This document shows, in pieces, positions 24,006 through 34,672 of a stretch of 64,000 bases of DNA. Both the position numbers and the translations under genes were made by a program. The stretch covers positions 1,116,001 to 1,180,000 of the forward strand of contig NC_016477.1 of NCBI RefSeq assembly GCF_000226095.1, written 5' to 3'. How positions within the stretch are numbered: the first letter of the stretch is position 1; every line of letters starts with the position of its first letter. The notes below the pieces were generated by a model. That model was not told the DNA's origin. It saw nothing but the letters and a program-made list of their open reading frames with translations, and ran no database searches. The DNA is from Thermothelomyces thermophilus ATCC 42464 (lineage: Eukaryota; Ascomycota; Sordariomycetes; Sordariales; Chaetomiaceae).

Positions 24006-25961
24006 AACGAGAATACCCCGCCGGGGCCTGCCCGGAGCTTTCCGCCTTCCGGGTCGGCTGCGGAGGCGTGCGGGTTGTGGGGTCAGGGGACAGGGCTGCT
24101 TCTTCTTTGTTCGCTCGACTTTCGTTTGCTTGTGTTCCATTCTGAATTGGCTTGCGTGGTGCACATTGCGGCCGTGGATGTGGTGTGATGTTGGCTGGTC
24201 GAGAGGGTTTTGTTACGTGCGTGATTTTGTATATACATACGGAGTACTTCGTACAAACAGATCAATTTCTCCTTCTTTAGGTAGGTTCCCTTCGCTCACG
24301 CCCCGACACCGGCCGCTGGTGACCTGATTTGAGCGGATCTGGTCTGGCCTGATGTCATGGAGCGATGGGGAATGGGAATCGGCCGGTTCCAGACACCTCG
24401 ACTCAACATCATAGACGGGGCAGCGCTGACGATGGAACCCCCCGGGCCGCGGCCGATGGTATGTACGCGGTGCCACGGGATGATACGGTGCGGCATCTGA
24501 GAGTCCGGCCTGTTGACCGACGGCGCATTCATTTCCCTGCCTCGCCCTGGTCTGCCGCCGTAGTGAGGGTCGGTACTCGCCAGTGCTGATGCTCTGCTCG
24601 GCCGCTTCTCGGGGGCGGCCGGTTTGCAGATGCGCACAGGGGGATCCCCGCCCTTGTAGTACCACCGCCCTGCGTGCACCTTGATAGTGTTCACATGCAG
24701 GTACTGAGCTGGTGAGCATCTGGTTTTTCCGTGTTACGATAGTTGCCTTGCTCTAGCCATTGCAGGCTGGAAAGAAGAAGGGAAGGGTACTTGGATGTAT
24801 TGCTGTGGTTCGAGTGTGATGTCGAACGTTGCCTTCTGTTGTCTGTACAATGCCGCCGCTGGTCTGTGTGCCGCGCGGCCTTACAGTGAACGTGCCATGA
24901 TGAGGATGTCATCGGGAAGCCCCTTCCAGAGTAGTTCGATTACCTGACTTGAACCTAGGCCAGACTGGGGTGGTTTGAAGAGTCTGCACATATGTGATGT
25001 GTGCTTAGGGCGATTGGTTGATGGAGTTGAAGGATGTACGAACACTGGAGGGCGGAAGAAGCTCGATGACGAGACGCCCATTGCTGCAAGGGCGAGGAAT
25101 TTCAGGGGACTCGGAACTGAGCCATTGTCTTCTTCGAGGAGAGCTGCAAGCAACATTCGACCTTCTTGCCTCGACTCGGCTTTCAGCCACCGACTCCTCT
25201 CCCCTCCATGCTTCAGGTAGCCGTCGCTGCCTTGCAATCTCTTGTCCATGTGTCTCACGGTTTCCAATGCCTTTACCCATCCCCATCTTGATTTGACGCG
25301 TAGATGCGTTGCGCCGTGCTTTCGCGATCTGAGAGCAGCTAGGAGCATGAAACCTTGGGAAGGTGATGAAGACAGCACGCACTGTGCTATGGTCGAGCAC
25401 TAGCAGCAAACTCTGAGTGCCACTGCCTCTCACGCACTGTGAGTGCGGTGGGGCCACCTCTGAACCACTCAACATCTGTTCTCCCATTCGCCAATTTCAG
25501 ACGACATTCAGGAATCTCACATCTCTCACTCCCGCGCTCACAAGACGCCGTGAGTCGGTTGGTCTATTTCCAATTGCTTCATCGTCGGTCTTTTCTCAAA
25601 CTTCTGAGCTTGCACTCCTCACACTCAAGGGCATTTAGTGCCGCATTTTCCCCTAATTTCTCTTTCAGTGAACACAGCCCTGGACAAGTCTGGTACTTGA
25701 ATTGAGCTGGGCTCGACGAGACACGGTCATCTGAGACGAATCATCACCTTGGTGCCATCAAATTCATCCATCTGCCCATCTTGTATGTCTTCCGTATTGT
25801 GTTTGGTCCTATTTCATTCGAATACCACAATTCGATGGGCTTGTTGATGAAGACAAAAAAAATGATGCACCGAGTCCTCTCTGTCAACCGCCTGGCGATC
25901 TGCCGACCATCAAGCCAACACAACTTTCCGGTCTTCTAGAGCTGACGCGTTCATAGTCAAC

Positions 25962-27479
25962 ATGCCCGACGATCAAGTATCCCAGCAAAATGGCGCAACC
26001 GATACCGACAATGCCGTAGGCAAGTCTCCCGCAGAAGAGACTAAAGCCCCTGCGGAGGAGACTGTTGCTCCAGTGGAGCCTCAACCCTTCTCATGGCTGT
26101 GAGTGAGATGGCAAACATCCAGCTATCGGCATGGTATGCTCACCACAGCTCAGCCAACCCCATCCGCTGTTCGTTATCGCACTAGTCGGCCCCGAAGAGA
26201 CGCCTTTCGGCATTCAAAAGGACTTTTTGTGCTTCAAGTCGGCCTACTACAGGAAATATTTCGCCGAGACTCCCAACGAGGGCCTCGAGAACCTCGTGAG
26301 ACTGCCCGACACGCCCGTCGAGGTCTTTGCCTATGCCCAGAACTTCATGTACACGGGGCAGGTCTTCCCAAGTCTCGACAATCTTCCGAGTTACGAGGTT
26401 CTCATCGGCGTCTGGAAGCTGGGCCACGAACTGGGCATCGAAGGGCTCTGCGACGCCACGCTCGAGGCCATGGCCGAGTGCCGACGCGTCACTCAGCACA
26501 TCCCCGCCACTCCGCTCCTTGTCCAGGTCTGGAAGGACACTCCCGAGGGATCCTCCATCCGCAAGCTGCTCCTCTCATGGGCGGCCGAGTACATGAGATC
26601 GAGCGAGTCCCGAGCCGAGTTTGCCCGGTCGCTCCCCCAGGAGGTGCTGAGCGAGCTGGTGGTGACCATGAGCTCCTTGGACGAATCGCCGCCCCAGGTT
26701 GATGCTGCCGGTTCGGCATCCGCGCCCGGCGCGCAGCGTCGCTCGGCGCCACATGAAGCAGACGAGGCCGAAGGGCGGCCGTCCAAAAAGCGGTGCGCGT
26801 CGGATGCCGAGGCCAACGGTACTTCTTCGGTTACCCCTTCTTCCGGTGCTCAGGCCCCCGGCCGGAAACAAGGAGGCCCGAGGGCGTCACTCCCGGGAGC
26901 CAAGCCGGGTCCCAAACCCGGCTCCAAGCGCCGCTCGAGCGCAGCCGTTAACGGAGGCCAGCAATTCTCCTCCAACCAGAAGCTCAACTTTTGCGCCGAC
27001 CTCCTCTCGAGGATGCTTTCCGGGCCAGGTAAGCCTCCAGTAATAGCCTTTCGTCGCAGCCTCCCTTCCCCTTTTCCCTTTTCTTCCGTCACGCCTCACC
27101 TCTACGATCACCACATCGCACCCAAAAACCCGAGAGGATGAGATATATGCTAACGCGCAAACCAGGCTTCTGGACGCGAGTCGTGGGGCCGTTCAAAGAC
27201 CCCGTCGACCCAGAACGCGACGGCGTGCCCGACTACTTCGACGTGATCAAGAAGCCGATGGACCTGACGACGATGAAGGGCAAGATGGACCGGCACGAGT
27301 ACAAGGACGAGAACGAGTTCCTGGCCGACATGAACCAGATCTTCACCAACTGCTACACGTACTGGCGCGAGCAGGACCCCATGTGGGCGGCCTGTGAGAA
27401 GCTGCAGAAGTCGTTTGAGGACAAATATGCGCAGATGAATAAGTGGATCGCCAAGATGGAGGGGGAAGAGGGACACTAG
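25962..27479 (+). CDS. BTB/POZ-bromodomain fusion protein
   Basis: Three exons (25962..26098, 26154..27028, 27166..27479) give 441 residues; introns of 55 and 137 bases have GTGAGT and GTAAGC donors. Residues 1-45 are acidic and disordered. A BTB/POZ-like fold covers about 50-160: FGIQKDFLCFKSAYYRKYF, then VRLPDTPVEVFAYAQNFMYTG. A Ser/Pro/Lys-rich linker (about 235-320) carries AT-hook-like KPGPKPGSKRR. A bromodomain fills about 325-430, with the ZA loop PDYFDVIKKPMDL. The acetyl-lysine-binding Asn of bromodomains, expected after NCYTY, is Trp404 (codon 27363-27365). The BTB part suggests dimerisation or a cullin link, and the rest a chromatin role; both are inferences. The start ATG was chosen because it opens exon 1 in frame. 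Confidence 0.82.
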
Positions 27480-27917
27480 TCGAGATCGTTGATTGGGGAG
27501 GTGGACGACGTTGATGGCAGGGGAAATCTCCTGTTGGGATAGGTTTGTTTTTATCCTCGTGCTCCTTGAGCTGGAAGGAATTATCTTCCATGTCTGAAAA
27601 GGGGGACTTGAGCTCTCGATGTTGGTGTGATTAAGGACGGGGGAAAAGCAACGGCAAGACAGATTGTAGTATCACCAGTTGTATAATTAGCTTAGTCGTC
27701 CTGATAATAATACCCTCCAGCTTTTTTATTCATGCACTTGACACAACCCCGATCGGCTGGAACCCAATTCGAGCTCGTAGGGTACACTTAATTCTATAAG
27801 CCCCTATGAGGTTCCCATGAATCCCACACACAAAGGTCCTCACTCGAAGAACCCTGAACCAATCCTGCGGGTATTGGATTGACGATAAAACAAGGACACT
27901 CGGTTGGTGGTGTCAGC
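27480..27917. other. Convergent 3' region between the BTB-bromodomain gene and tim21
   Basis: The 438 bases separate two genes that end towards each other. They hold both 3' untranslated regions. AATAAT-like words near 27704-27711 could serve the plus-strand transcript. No gene is visible. Confidence 0.5.
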
Positions 27918-29039
27918 TCAACTCCACTTGACACCGAACAGCCTGAACCCCTTGCTCTCTCCGCTCTTCGCCCGCAAAGCGTCGGCATTCTCGAGGTAGA
28001 TCCTCTGGTGGCCCCGGACGTCCAGGAAGAAGTACTTGTACTCATACTCGCTCTGGCCGGCACGCTTGACGAGGTGAATGCTGACGCGTCCTGCCCCCTT
28101 GGGCCCTTGCACCTGATCTAGTCGTCAGTTGTCTGTTGCAACGACCCTTCAGGAAAAAAAAAGGAGGAAAAAGAAAGGAAAAAAAAAGAGAAAAAGACAC
28201 GAGGAACACTCACGTTGAACTGAATCATCATATGCTCGTTCCCCTGCGCATCCTTGGTCACCGTTGAGCTGGCCGAGCGCCTGTCAGCCTCCCACAACGT
28301 TCACGGGGCAAGGGAAGGGGGAAAAGACTCACGCGATCGGCCGCGCCCGCCGCCACTTGTTATACGTCTCCTCGCCAAAGGCCATGATCTTCTTGCCGTC
28401 GCCCAGCAGCTCCAGACACCGCGGGTCTGTGCGGATGCGGTCGACGGCCCGGTTGAAGTAGGTGGTCTTGCTGTCGGGCGAGAAGACTTCCGAGTAGAGC
28501 ACGTAGCCGACGCCGCCCTGTGTTGTCCCCGACAATGTCAATACGTTTCCTTTTTTTTTCTTTTCTTATTCTCTCTTTTTTTCCCCCTTCCTTTCTGCTC
28601 TCCTGTTTCTTGTCTTGTTTTGGGTGACGGCATTGTTGTCTGGAACTGGACTCCTCAAAGGGGGCCTACGCACCGTCAAGACCAGCCCCACGACCACCAT
28701 GCCAAAGTTGAAGGTCTGCTGCGCGGCGCGCGCAGTCTTCTCGCCGGCCGATAGCTCGGTCCAGGGGACGCGGCCGTCATCGTTGAAGGGGGTCACGGCC
28801 CGGCGACGTGACTCGGTCTGGGGTTGTTGATAGTGCTGCGTAGCATAGCCGCGGCGGCTCTGGTAGGAGAATGAGGCCAAGGGAGAAGAGGAAGAGGACG
28901 AGGAGGAGGGGGAAAGCGATTCCGGAAGGGAGCGACAGCGGACGACGAGCTGCCGTAGCAGCGACGGGGGTACTGCTGCCAAGGCAGCATTGGTGCTCGA
29001 GGGACGGAGCCGCAGCCCCGAGACCGTGAGTCGATTCAT
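27918..29039 (-). CDS. tim21: TIM21, mitochondrial inner-membrane translocase subunit
   Basis: Four exons, complement(27918..28112, 28214..28268, 28333..28517, 28674..29039), give 266 residues with matching phases. The N-terminus (about 1-70) is rich in Arg, Ser and Leu and fits a mitochondrial presequence. One transmembrane helix covers about 112-131 (VVVGLVLTGGVGYVLY). The intermembrane-space domain follows, with the family features SEVFSPDSKTTYFNRAVDRI, a ARPIAST junction, HMMIQFNVQGPKG and YFFLDVRGHQRIYLEN. TIM21 belongs to the TIM23 complex and contacts TOM22 and respiratory-chain complexes during presequence import. The first intron (156 bases) carries a long pyrimidine run on the plus strand, so the transcript there is A-rich. 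It is convergent with the BTB-bromodomain gene and divergent from GLO3. Confidence 0.94.
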
Positions 29040-29548
29040 CGTGGCGGCTTTGCGGAGCCCATCGCTGGCGGCTTATGAAAAGCCGGCGTTTGTCGGTGTT
29101 AGCGAGGGCTGTGGTTTGGTTCTGCTGTTGATTTGTTCGCTTTGGCACGAACCGAACTAAAACTCGAGCGGAGCTTGTTCGCGCTCGAGGTTCGATCAAA
29201 TTGATCCGATCATTCAATCGCCAATTGTGAGCGGTGCCAGCCGGCAGTTTCTCTGGTGGGGAACCGGTTCGAGGTTTGGCGGGCCAAATGCGTGGGGCAA
29301 ATGTTGCTAGGCTAAGTCGGGATTAGCGGCCGATGTTGATGCCACATGGGCGGGCTCTGGGCTACCAAAATGTGGCACCTTTCTCCTGAAACGGCCGATT
29401 TCACGATCGCAACTTCACCTCGCGAACCTCTTGCTCGCGCGCCACTCCCCGCCTCCCTGTGATACCGAACAGCACGGCGGATTTTACTCCCTTTGGTCCC
29501 CCCCCCCTCCCCCCTTTAGTGAGAAGGACTGGATAAAGCGCCGCCAAG
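29040..29548. promoter_or_regulatory. Divergent promoter region of tim21 and glo3
   Basis: The 509 bases lie between the two start codons and must hold both promoters. A CCAAT word occurs at about 29221-29225. No TATA box is clear, as is common for housekeeping genes. A C-rich run lies at about 29500-29515, just before the GLO3 start. Confidence 0.5.
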
Positions 29549-31385
29549 ATGAGCGGTCTCGCGTCCAAGCAGCAGTCGCTCAAGATCTTTGAGAAGCTGA
29601 AGACGAAGCCGGCCAACAAGGTAAGCGCTCACCGTCTTGTTCTTGTTGGTCTCACCCAGCACACTGACTGAACCGGCGCCGCTTAGGTCTGCTTCGACTG
29701 CGGCCAGAAGAACCCGACTTGGACCTCGGTCCCCTTTGGAATCTACCTATGCCTCGACTGCTCCGCCAATCACCGCAACCTCGGCGTCCACATCTCCTTT
29801 GTTCGGTCTACCAACCTCGACCGTACGCAACACTCTCTCCCTGCAGATTACGCCGACGCGCACCGGAGGCGCCGCTAACCCGTCGGCAGAATGGCAATGG
29901 GACCAGTTGCGCATCATGAAAGTTGGCGGCAATGAGTCGGCCACCAAGTTCTTCCAGTCCAACGGCGGCTCGGCCGCGCTGAACAGCAAGGACCCCAAGA
30001 CCAAGTACACGTCGGCCGTGGCGACAAAGTACAAGGAAGAGCTCAAGAAGAGGGCGGCGAGGGATGCCAAGGAGTATGGGCACAACCCGCACGAATCGCC
30101 GCTACGCTCGCGCTAACAAGATACTTTTTTCTTCTTCTTTGCCAGGTACCCCGAGGAGGTGGTCATCACCGACGGCGTCGAGGGCGGCGAGAGCGGCAGC
30201 ACTCCCGCGGAAGAGGAGGATGATTTCTTCTCCTCGTGGAGCCGGCCCGCCGTTAAGAAGCTGAGCCCGCCCATCTCCCGAACGGCCACGCCCCCGGTTG
30301 TCGGGCGCACCCCGTCCCCCCTGGCGGGCGGACAGAACGGCAAGGACGCCGGCGCGCCCGCTCCTTCACCGCTCGGCAAGGACGACGAGGGCGAGGCGAA
30401 GCCGGCGGCCGCCCCCGCCACCCGCATCACCACCTCGGCCGCGCTCAAGTCCAAGACGACGGGCCCGCGCAAGACCAACATTCTCGGGGCCAAGAAGGCG
30501 ACGTCGAAGCTGGGCGCCAAGAAGCTCGGGAGCGACGTGGCGATCGACTTTGACGAGGCTGAGAAGAAGGCGAAGGAGGAGGCGGAGCGGATCGAGAAGC
30601 TCGGGTACGATCCCAACGCCGAGGAGGAGGAGGTGGCGCCGGCACCCAAGGCGGCCGCGGGCGGCGGCGGCAGCAAGACCGAGTCGGCCGTCGTGTCCCC
30701 CTCGCCCGCCAGCCCCGCGCGGACCGGCTACGGGTCCTCGCGGGTGCGCGAGAAGTCGGCGGCCGAGGTCGAGCGCCTCGGCATGGGCATCGGCCGGCTG
30801 GGCTTCGGGCAGGTTGGCAGGCCCGCGGTCGCGAAGAAGGGCGCCGGCGGGTTCGGCTCGGTTGGGCCCATCAAGGCGTCTGCTCAAGGTAAGGAAAAGA
30901 GGGCAATTTTTTTCCTTTTCTTTTTTTTTCCCTTTTTTTTTCTTTTTTTAGACCATTTCTTTTTCGCTGTCTCTTCCGACCAGACGAGATCACACGAGTG
31001 CTAACTCTTGTCTCCTTTCTTCGATGTCCCAGACGACGATGGCGAGAACTACGCGCAAAGGAAGTTTGGCAACCAAAAGGCCATCTCGTCGGACGAGTTC
31101 TTCGGCAAGGGCATGTTCGACTCGGCGGCCCAGGCCGAGGCCAAGTCGCGGCTGCAGGGGTTCGAGGGCGCCCAGGCCATCTCGAGCAACGCCTACTTCG
31201 GCCGCCCCGAGTCGGACGAGGGCGTCGGCGCCGGCGACGACTACGGCGATCTCGAGAGCGCCGCCAAGGACTTTGTCCGGCGGTTCGGCATCACCGCCGC
31301 CGACGACCTCGAGAACCTGACGCACCTGCTCGGCGAGGGCGCCGGGCGGCTGCAGGGTGCTGTTCGGGCTTATCTGGGGAACTGA
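29549..31385 (+). CDS. glo3: GLO3, ADP-ribosylation factor GTPase-activating protein
   Basis: Five exons (29549..29620, 29687..29822, 29890..30073, 30146..30888, 31033..31385) give 495 residues with consistent phases. The ArfGAP zinc finger CX2CX16CX2C uses C26, C29, C46 and C49, followed by [13 protein letters not shown] with the arginine finger at R54. The central part is Lys/Ala/Pro-rich, including a predicted helix [20 protein letters not shown]. The C-terminus has two Glo3 regulatory repeats, AISSDEFFG (395-403) and AISSNAYFG (427-435), which mark the GLO3/ARFGAP2-3 branch as opposed to GCS1. The protein stimulates Arf1 GTP hydrolysis on COPI vesicles in Golgi-to-ER traffic. Intron 4 (144 bases) is unusually T-rich. 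An AAGC repeat lies right after the stop codon. Confidence 0.95.
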
Positions 31386-31395
31386 AACCGAGAGC

Positions 31396-31434
31396 AAAGC
31401 AAGCAAGCAAACAAGCAAGCAAACAAGCAAGCAA
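31396..31434 (+). repeat. AAGC/AAAC tetranucleotide repeat after glo3
   Basis: About nine four-base units (AAGC, some AAAC) begin ten bases after the GLO3 stop codon and so lie in its 3' untranslated region. Confidence 0.85.
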
Positions 31435-33359
31435 TGGGAGAACGAGGCGATCAGATGGAGAGCTGGATTGGCGAGTGGGGAGACATAACAATGGGGGTGC
31501 TGGGTGCCCAGGGTCGGTCGGTAAACCAAGTGAGTGGACGAGTGTTTTACGGACACTCGAGCTAAAGCAGGCGTGTGCATGTTTAGGTTAATGGGAGTGT
31601 GTTTTGGAGGCTGGAGGCGAGGTTGGCGGCGGCAGCTTTCGAGATCGTTCTAGCAAGAGACCGTTTTCTTCTGGCCGGTTGCTCGTGCTTCTCCGCTCAG
31701 CATGCATGGGCTTGTCTACTACTTCTTGCCTGTCAGAACCCTCGGGTTCTTCTTGACTTGCTTAATGAATCTCCTTACAGTCGGGTGGTTACGACTTGCT
31801 TTTACCGGAATAGACTGGATTGGGAACACAAAAGGGAAAAAATATGACAGCGAAGCGCAGGATATCCAGTGACTTAACAAACCATCCCCGGCGTCTCTCG
31901 TTCAAGAAACGTAGCTAATACATACATCTTGGCTACCTACCGGCCATGACGGCCATGACTGGGGGGCCGAAAAGCGCTATCACCACTCAGATGATGAGAG
32001 CTTGCCTATACCGTAGTGGATGAGGTGCGCCAGTTGCTACTTCATCTCGGCGTCGTTTGACGAGGGCCTTGCTAGCACAAAGTCGACGTCGAGATTTGAT
32101 TCGCATCGGCCGTTAGTTTTCCCTCTTTCTGGATCTGAAACAAGCTTGACTTTAAAACTAGAGTCTGGCAGCAGTTGTCTAGATGTATGTACATTCAAGC
32201 TGACCCCTGAACGCTCCCGGGCAGACTCGAGCCACGTCATGCCCGCTTCTCGACTCAGACACGCGTGCGCTCCCTTCGATAATCATGCCACGGACAGAAA
32301 AGGGGGTTACCTTCTGAATGCAAAAGGTACCACGTCTTCAGCGTCGGCCGATCACATTCCCCACCAGTTCCTCGGGGTGCAAGTCGCCTGCTCCGTGGCC
32401 GATTCTCACCGGAAGAAGACAACAACAACACCCTTGGTTCTAGTAGTGTTCTACACGGCGCGAGGCGTGCATGCAGTCACGAGAGTGGGAAAAAAAAAGC
32501 ATCGAGGATCGCAACAGCCGGACGTTGTGGAATGCGTTGGGCTGCCTTCTCTCCTTCCCTTCTTCCCTTTCTTCTTCTTCCCCTCTTTATCCCTCGGGTA
32601 TCACAAGACCGGCAAGGCCGAAACACAGCAGAGGGCTTCTGGAAGCCTACCCTGTATGGTCAGCGGCTGAGAGCATGACTTTGAAACCGAAGTCCACTTT
32701 TGCTACCCAACGGACCCAGATCACTCTGACTCGGATGGGCCCAACGGACCCGTCGACGCTGCTGATCCCGGGGGAGGTACGATGCTGTGTGCGACGCTCA
32801 TGAGAGAGAGAGACCATTACCATCCGTTTGCCTTGTGGCGCCTCTCAAGAAGATGTTACGAGATGTTACCCCTGAGCATGGTTAGTCCGCCGCCGACACA
32901 AGCTATGCTTTACCTTCTTCTTCCGCTGACTACCAGCACGAGGTATACTTGACTGGCTGGCCTAGGGAGAATAAAGAGGAGAGAAAAAAAAAACCAGATA
33001 ACCGATAACCCTAGCCTCCCCCGTGAGGCACGATAGACCTGAGATACATGCAAATACACAGACTACATACGACTAAAGTTGGACACGTAGTAAAGTGCCG
33101 AGTCTTCAAACGAAAGGGGTACGTCCAAGAAGGGGCGTGCACGCGGCGGGGTAGACGCAGCAGGCCGCTGAGCGGGTCGGGGCAGAGCAGCCCCTTTTTG
33201 GTTGTTGTTGTCTTATATTCACTTGGCGCGGCCGCGGACCGGGCGGCTGAGCGGGCAGCCCGCCACAACGCGTTGCTCCCTACCGTCAGGATGTTGATCC
33301 GTACTAGTAGTTTGATGTACTTTCTCGGGTAGTTTGAGTTAGTTTGGGTCATTGCTGGA

Positions 33360-33420
33360 CATGTATAAATGTATAAATGTATGTGTGTATGTATGTATGT
33401 ATGTACATGATACATGCACA
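33360..33420. repeat. ATGT/ATAAATGT microsatellite
   Basis: Tandem ATGTATAA units pass into ATGT repeats and end in a short ATGTACAT palindrome. Confidence 0.85.
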
Positions 33421-33609
33421 TAACCCAACTGCTTTGACCGACCTACCTAACCTTACCTACTTGCACATGTACTACATGTACTTCAGACGGACCACGGCAT
33501 GAGGCACGAGGACGGATATACGACACTCCCTCAACCAGAACCAGGCCTTTCCCCGGAAATAAGCGGGTTTGCGCGGATCCTGTGTGCGCCTTGCCTCATT
33601 AACCTGTTC

Positions 33610-33652
33610 CATAGATAGTCCATAGATAGTCCATAGATAGATCGATAGATAG
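33610..33652. repeat. CATAGATAGTC tandem repeat
   Basis: Three 11-base units (CATAGATAGTC) run into ATAG and CGATAG units. It is a simple repeat in gene-free DNA. Confidence 0.85.
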
Positions 33653-34072
33653 ACTTATGTAGTGCAGCGTTCAGCACGTGGCGTAGGCTCTCGCTCACAC
33701 CATTGAGTGTATCATCTTGACTTGTCTCTGGAAGAGTGCTGAGAAGGGACTGACGAGCAGAGAGGCATCCGTGCGACAGGAGCTCGAGTTGAACTTGTCA
33801 AACAAACCGCAAAATGCGCCTCGCGAGCCGGAGTGGGCTAGTTCAAAGGGGGTGTGGGGGCGGGCGTAACTGGCCTGTTGGCCTCATCAGCTGATAATAT
33901 CCAACGCCTCCCTCATGACGCCGCAGACCTGAAGGAGCTTTATCGAGCCGTCTCGTCCGCGGTAGGTAGGTAACAAGAAAGAGAACGCAAGAGACCGACC
34001 CGTTTCCGGACTCGATGGACCACCGCGACCACAACCTTGTCCTCCTGTTGCTGCAAAACCTCGCTGCATCCC

Positions 34073-34109
34073 TTTTTTTTTTTTTTTTTTTTGGGGGGGG
34101 GGGGGGGGG
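34073..34109 (+). repeat. Poly-T (20) joined to poly-G (17)
   Basis: A run of 20 T passes directly into 17 G, the same order as at 23946-24005. The flanks of the two loci do not look alike. Confidence 0.9.
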
Positions 34110-34654
34110 CCGCCGGTTGAACAACGAACCAGTCTAGCCGGTAACCAGCCATTTGTAGGTGGGTATGTAGGCATGTACGGATATGTACTGTATGTACATA
34201 CATACATGACGGAGGACATACACACATACACACATAGTCGTATCCAACGAACCCCACCGTCCCCAACTGACCAGTCAGGGTCGACACACCCGTGACCGAA
34301 ACGCGGCCCCGACCCGGAGTCGACGCCGCTCTCAGGTTGATGACCAACAATAAAGAACAGTAGTAGCGTAAAAGATCACACATCACGGAACATACAATAA
34401 ATTTTTTTTCTTCTCTGCCCCATTCCTCTCAGCCGCAGAGGCGCGATCGGCCAATCAGCCTCGTCTCCCGGACCGACCACGGGGTCGTTGGCGTGCGGCC
34501 CGAACGGTAGGGCTGAGGAGAAGGAGAATCAGAAGGCCGTTCCGTCTCGTCCGTTTGGCCAATCCGGTGCCTTCGATCCGTCGTGTGACGACCCTGTCAG
34601 AGAAAGCAAGAGCAGGCAGAACAGGCAGGCAACTAGGGAAGGGGGGCGGAAAAA

Positions 34655-34672
34655 GGGGGGGGGGGGGGGGGG
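34655..34672 (+). repeat. Poly-G run (18)
   Basis: Eighteen G in a row inside a purine-rich stretch. Other G runs of 13-19 occur at 36342, 38163, 47151, 47817, 53921 and 63071. Confidence 0.85.

Larger units (their letters stand above)
21484..25961. other. Gene-free 4.5 kb region
   Basis: No gene could be supported. It holds a small tandem array of CGTCGTCTCC units (about 22585-22625), a long GTAC/TACATA-rich string (22899-23180), a pyrimidine tract (23356-23406), the poly-T/poly-G junction at 23946-24005, and TACGGAGTA motifs at 23486 and 24238. The last 300 bases should carry the promoter of the BTB-bromodomain gene. Confidence 0.5.
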
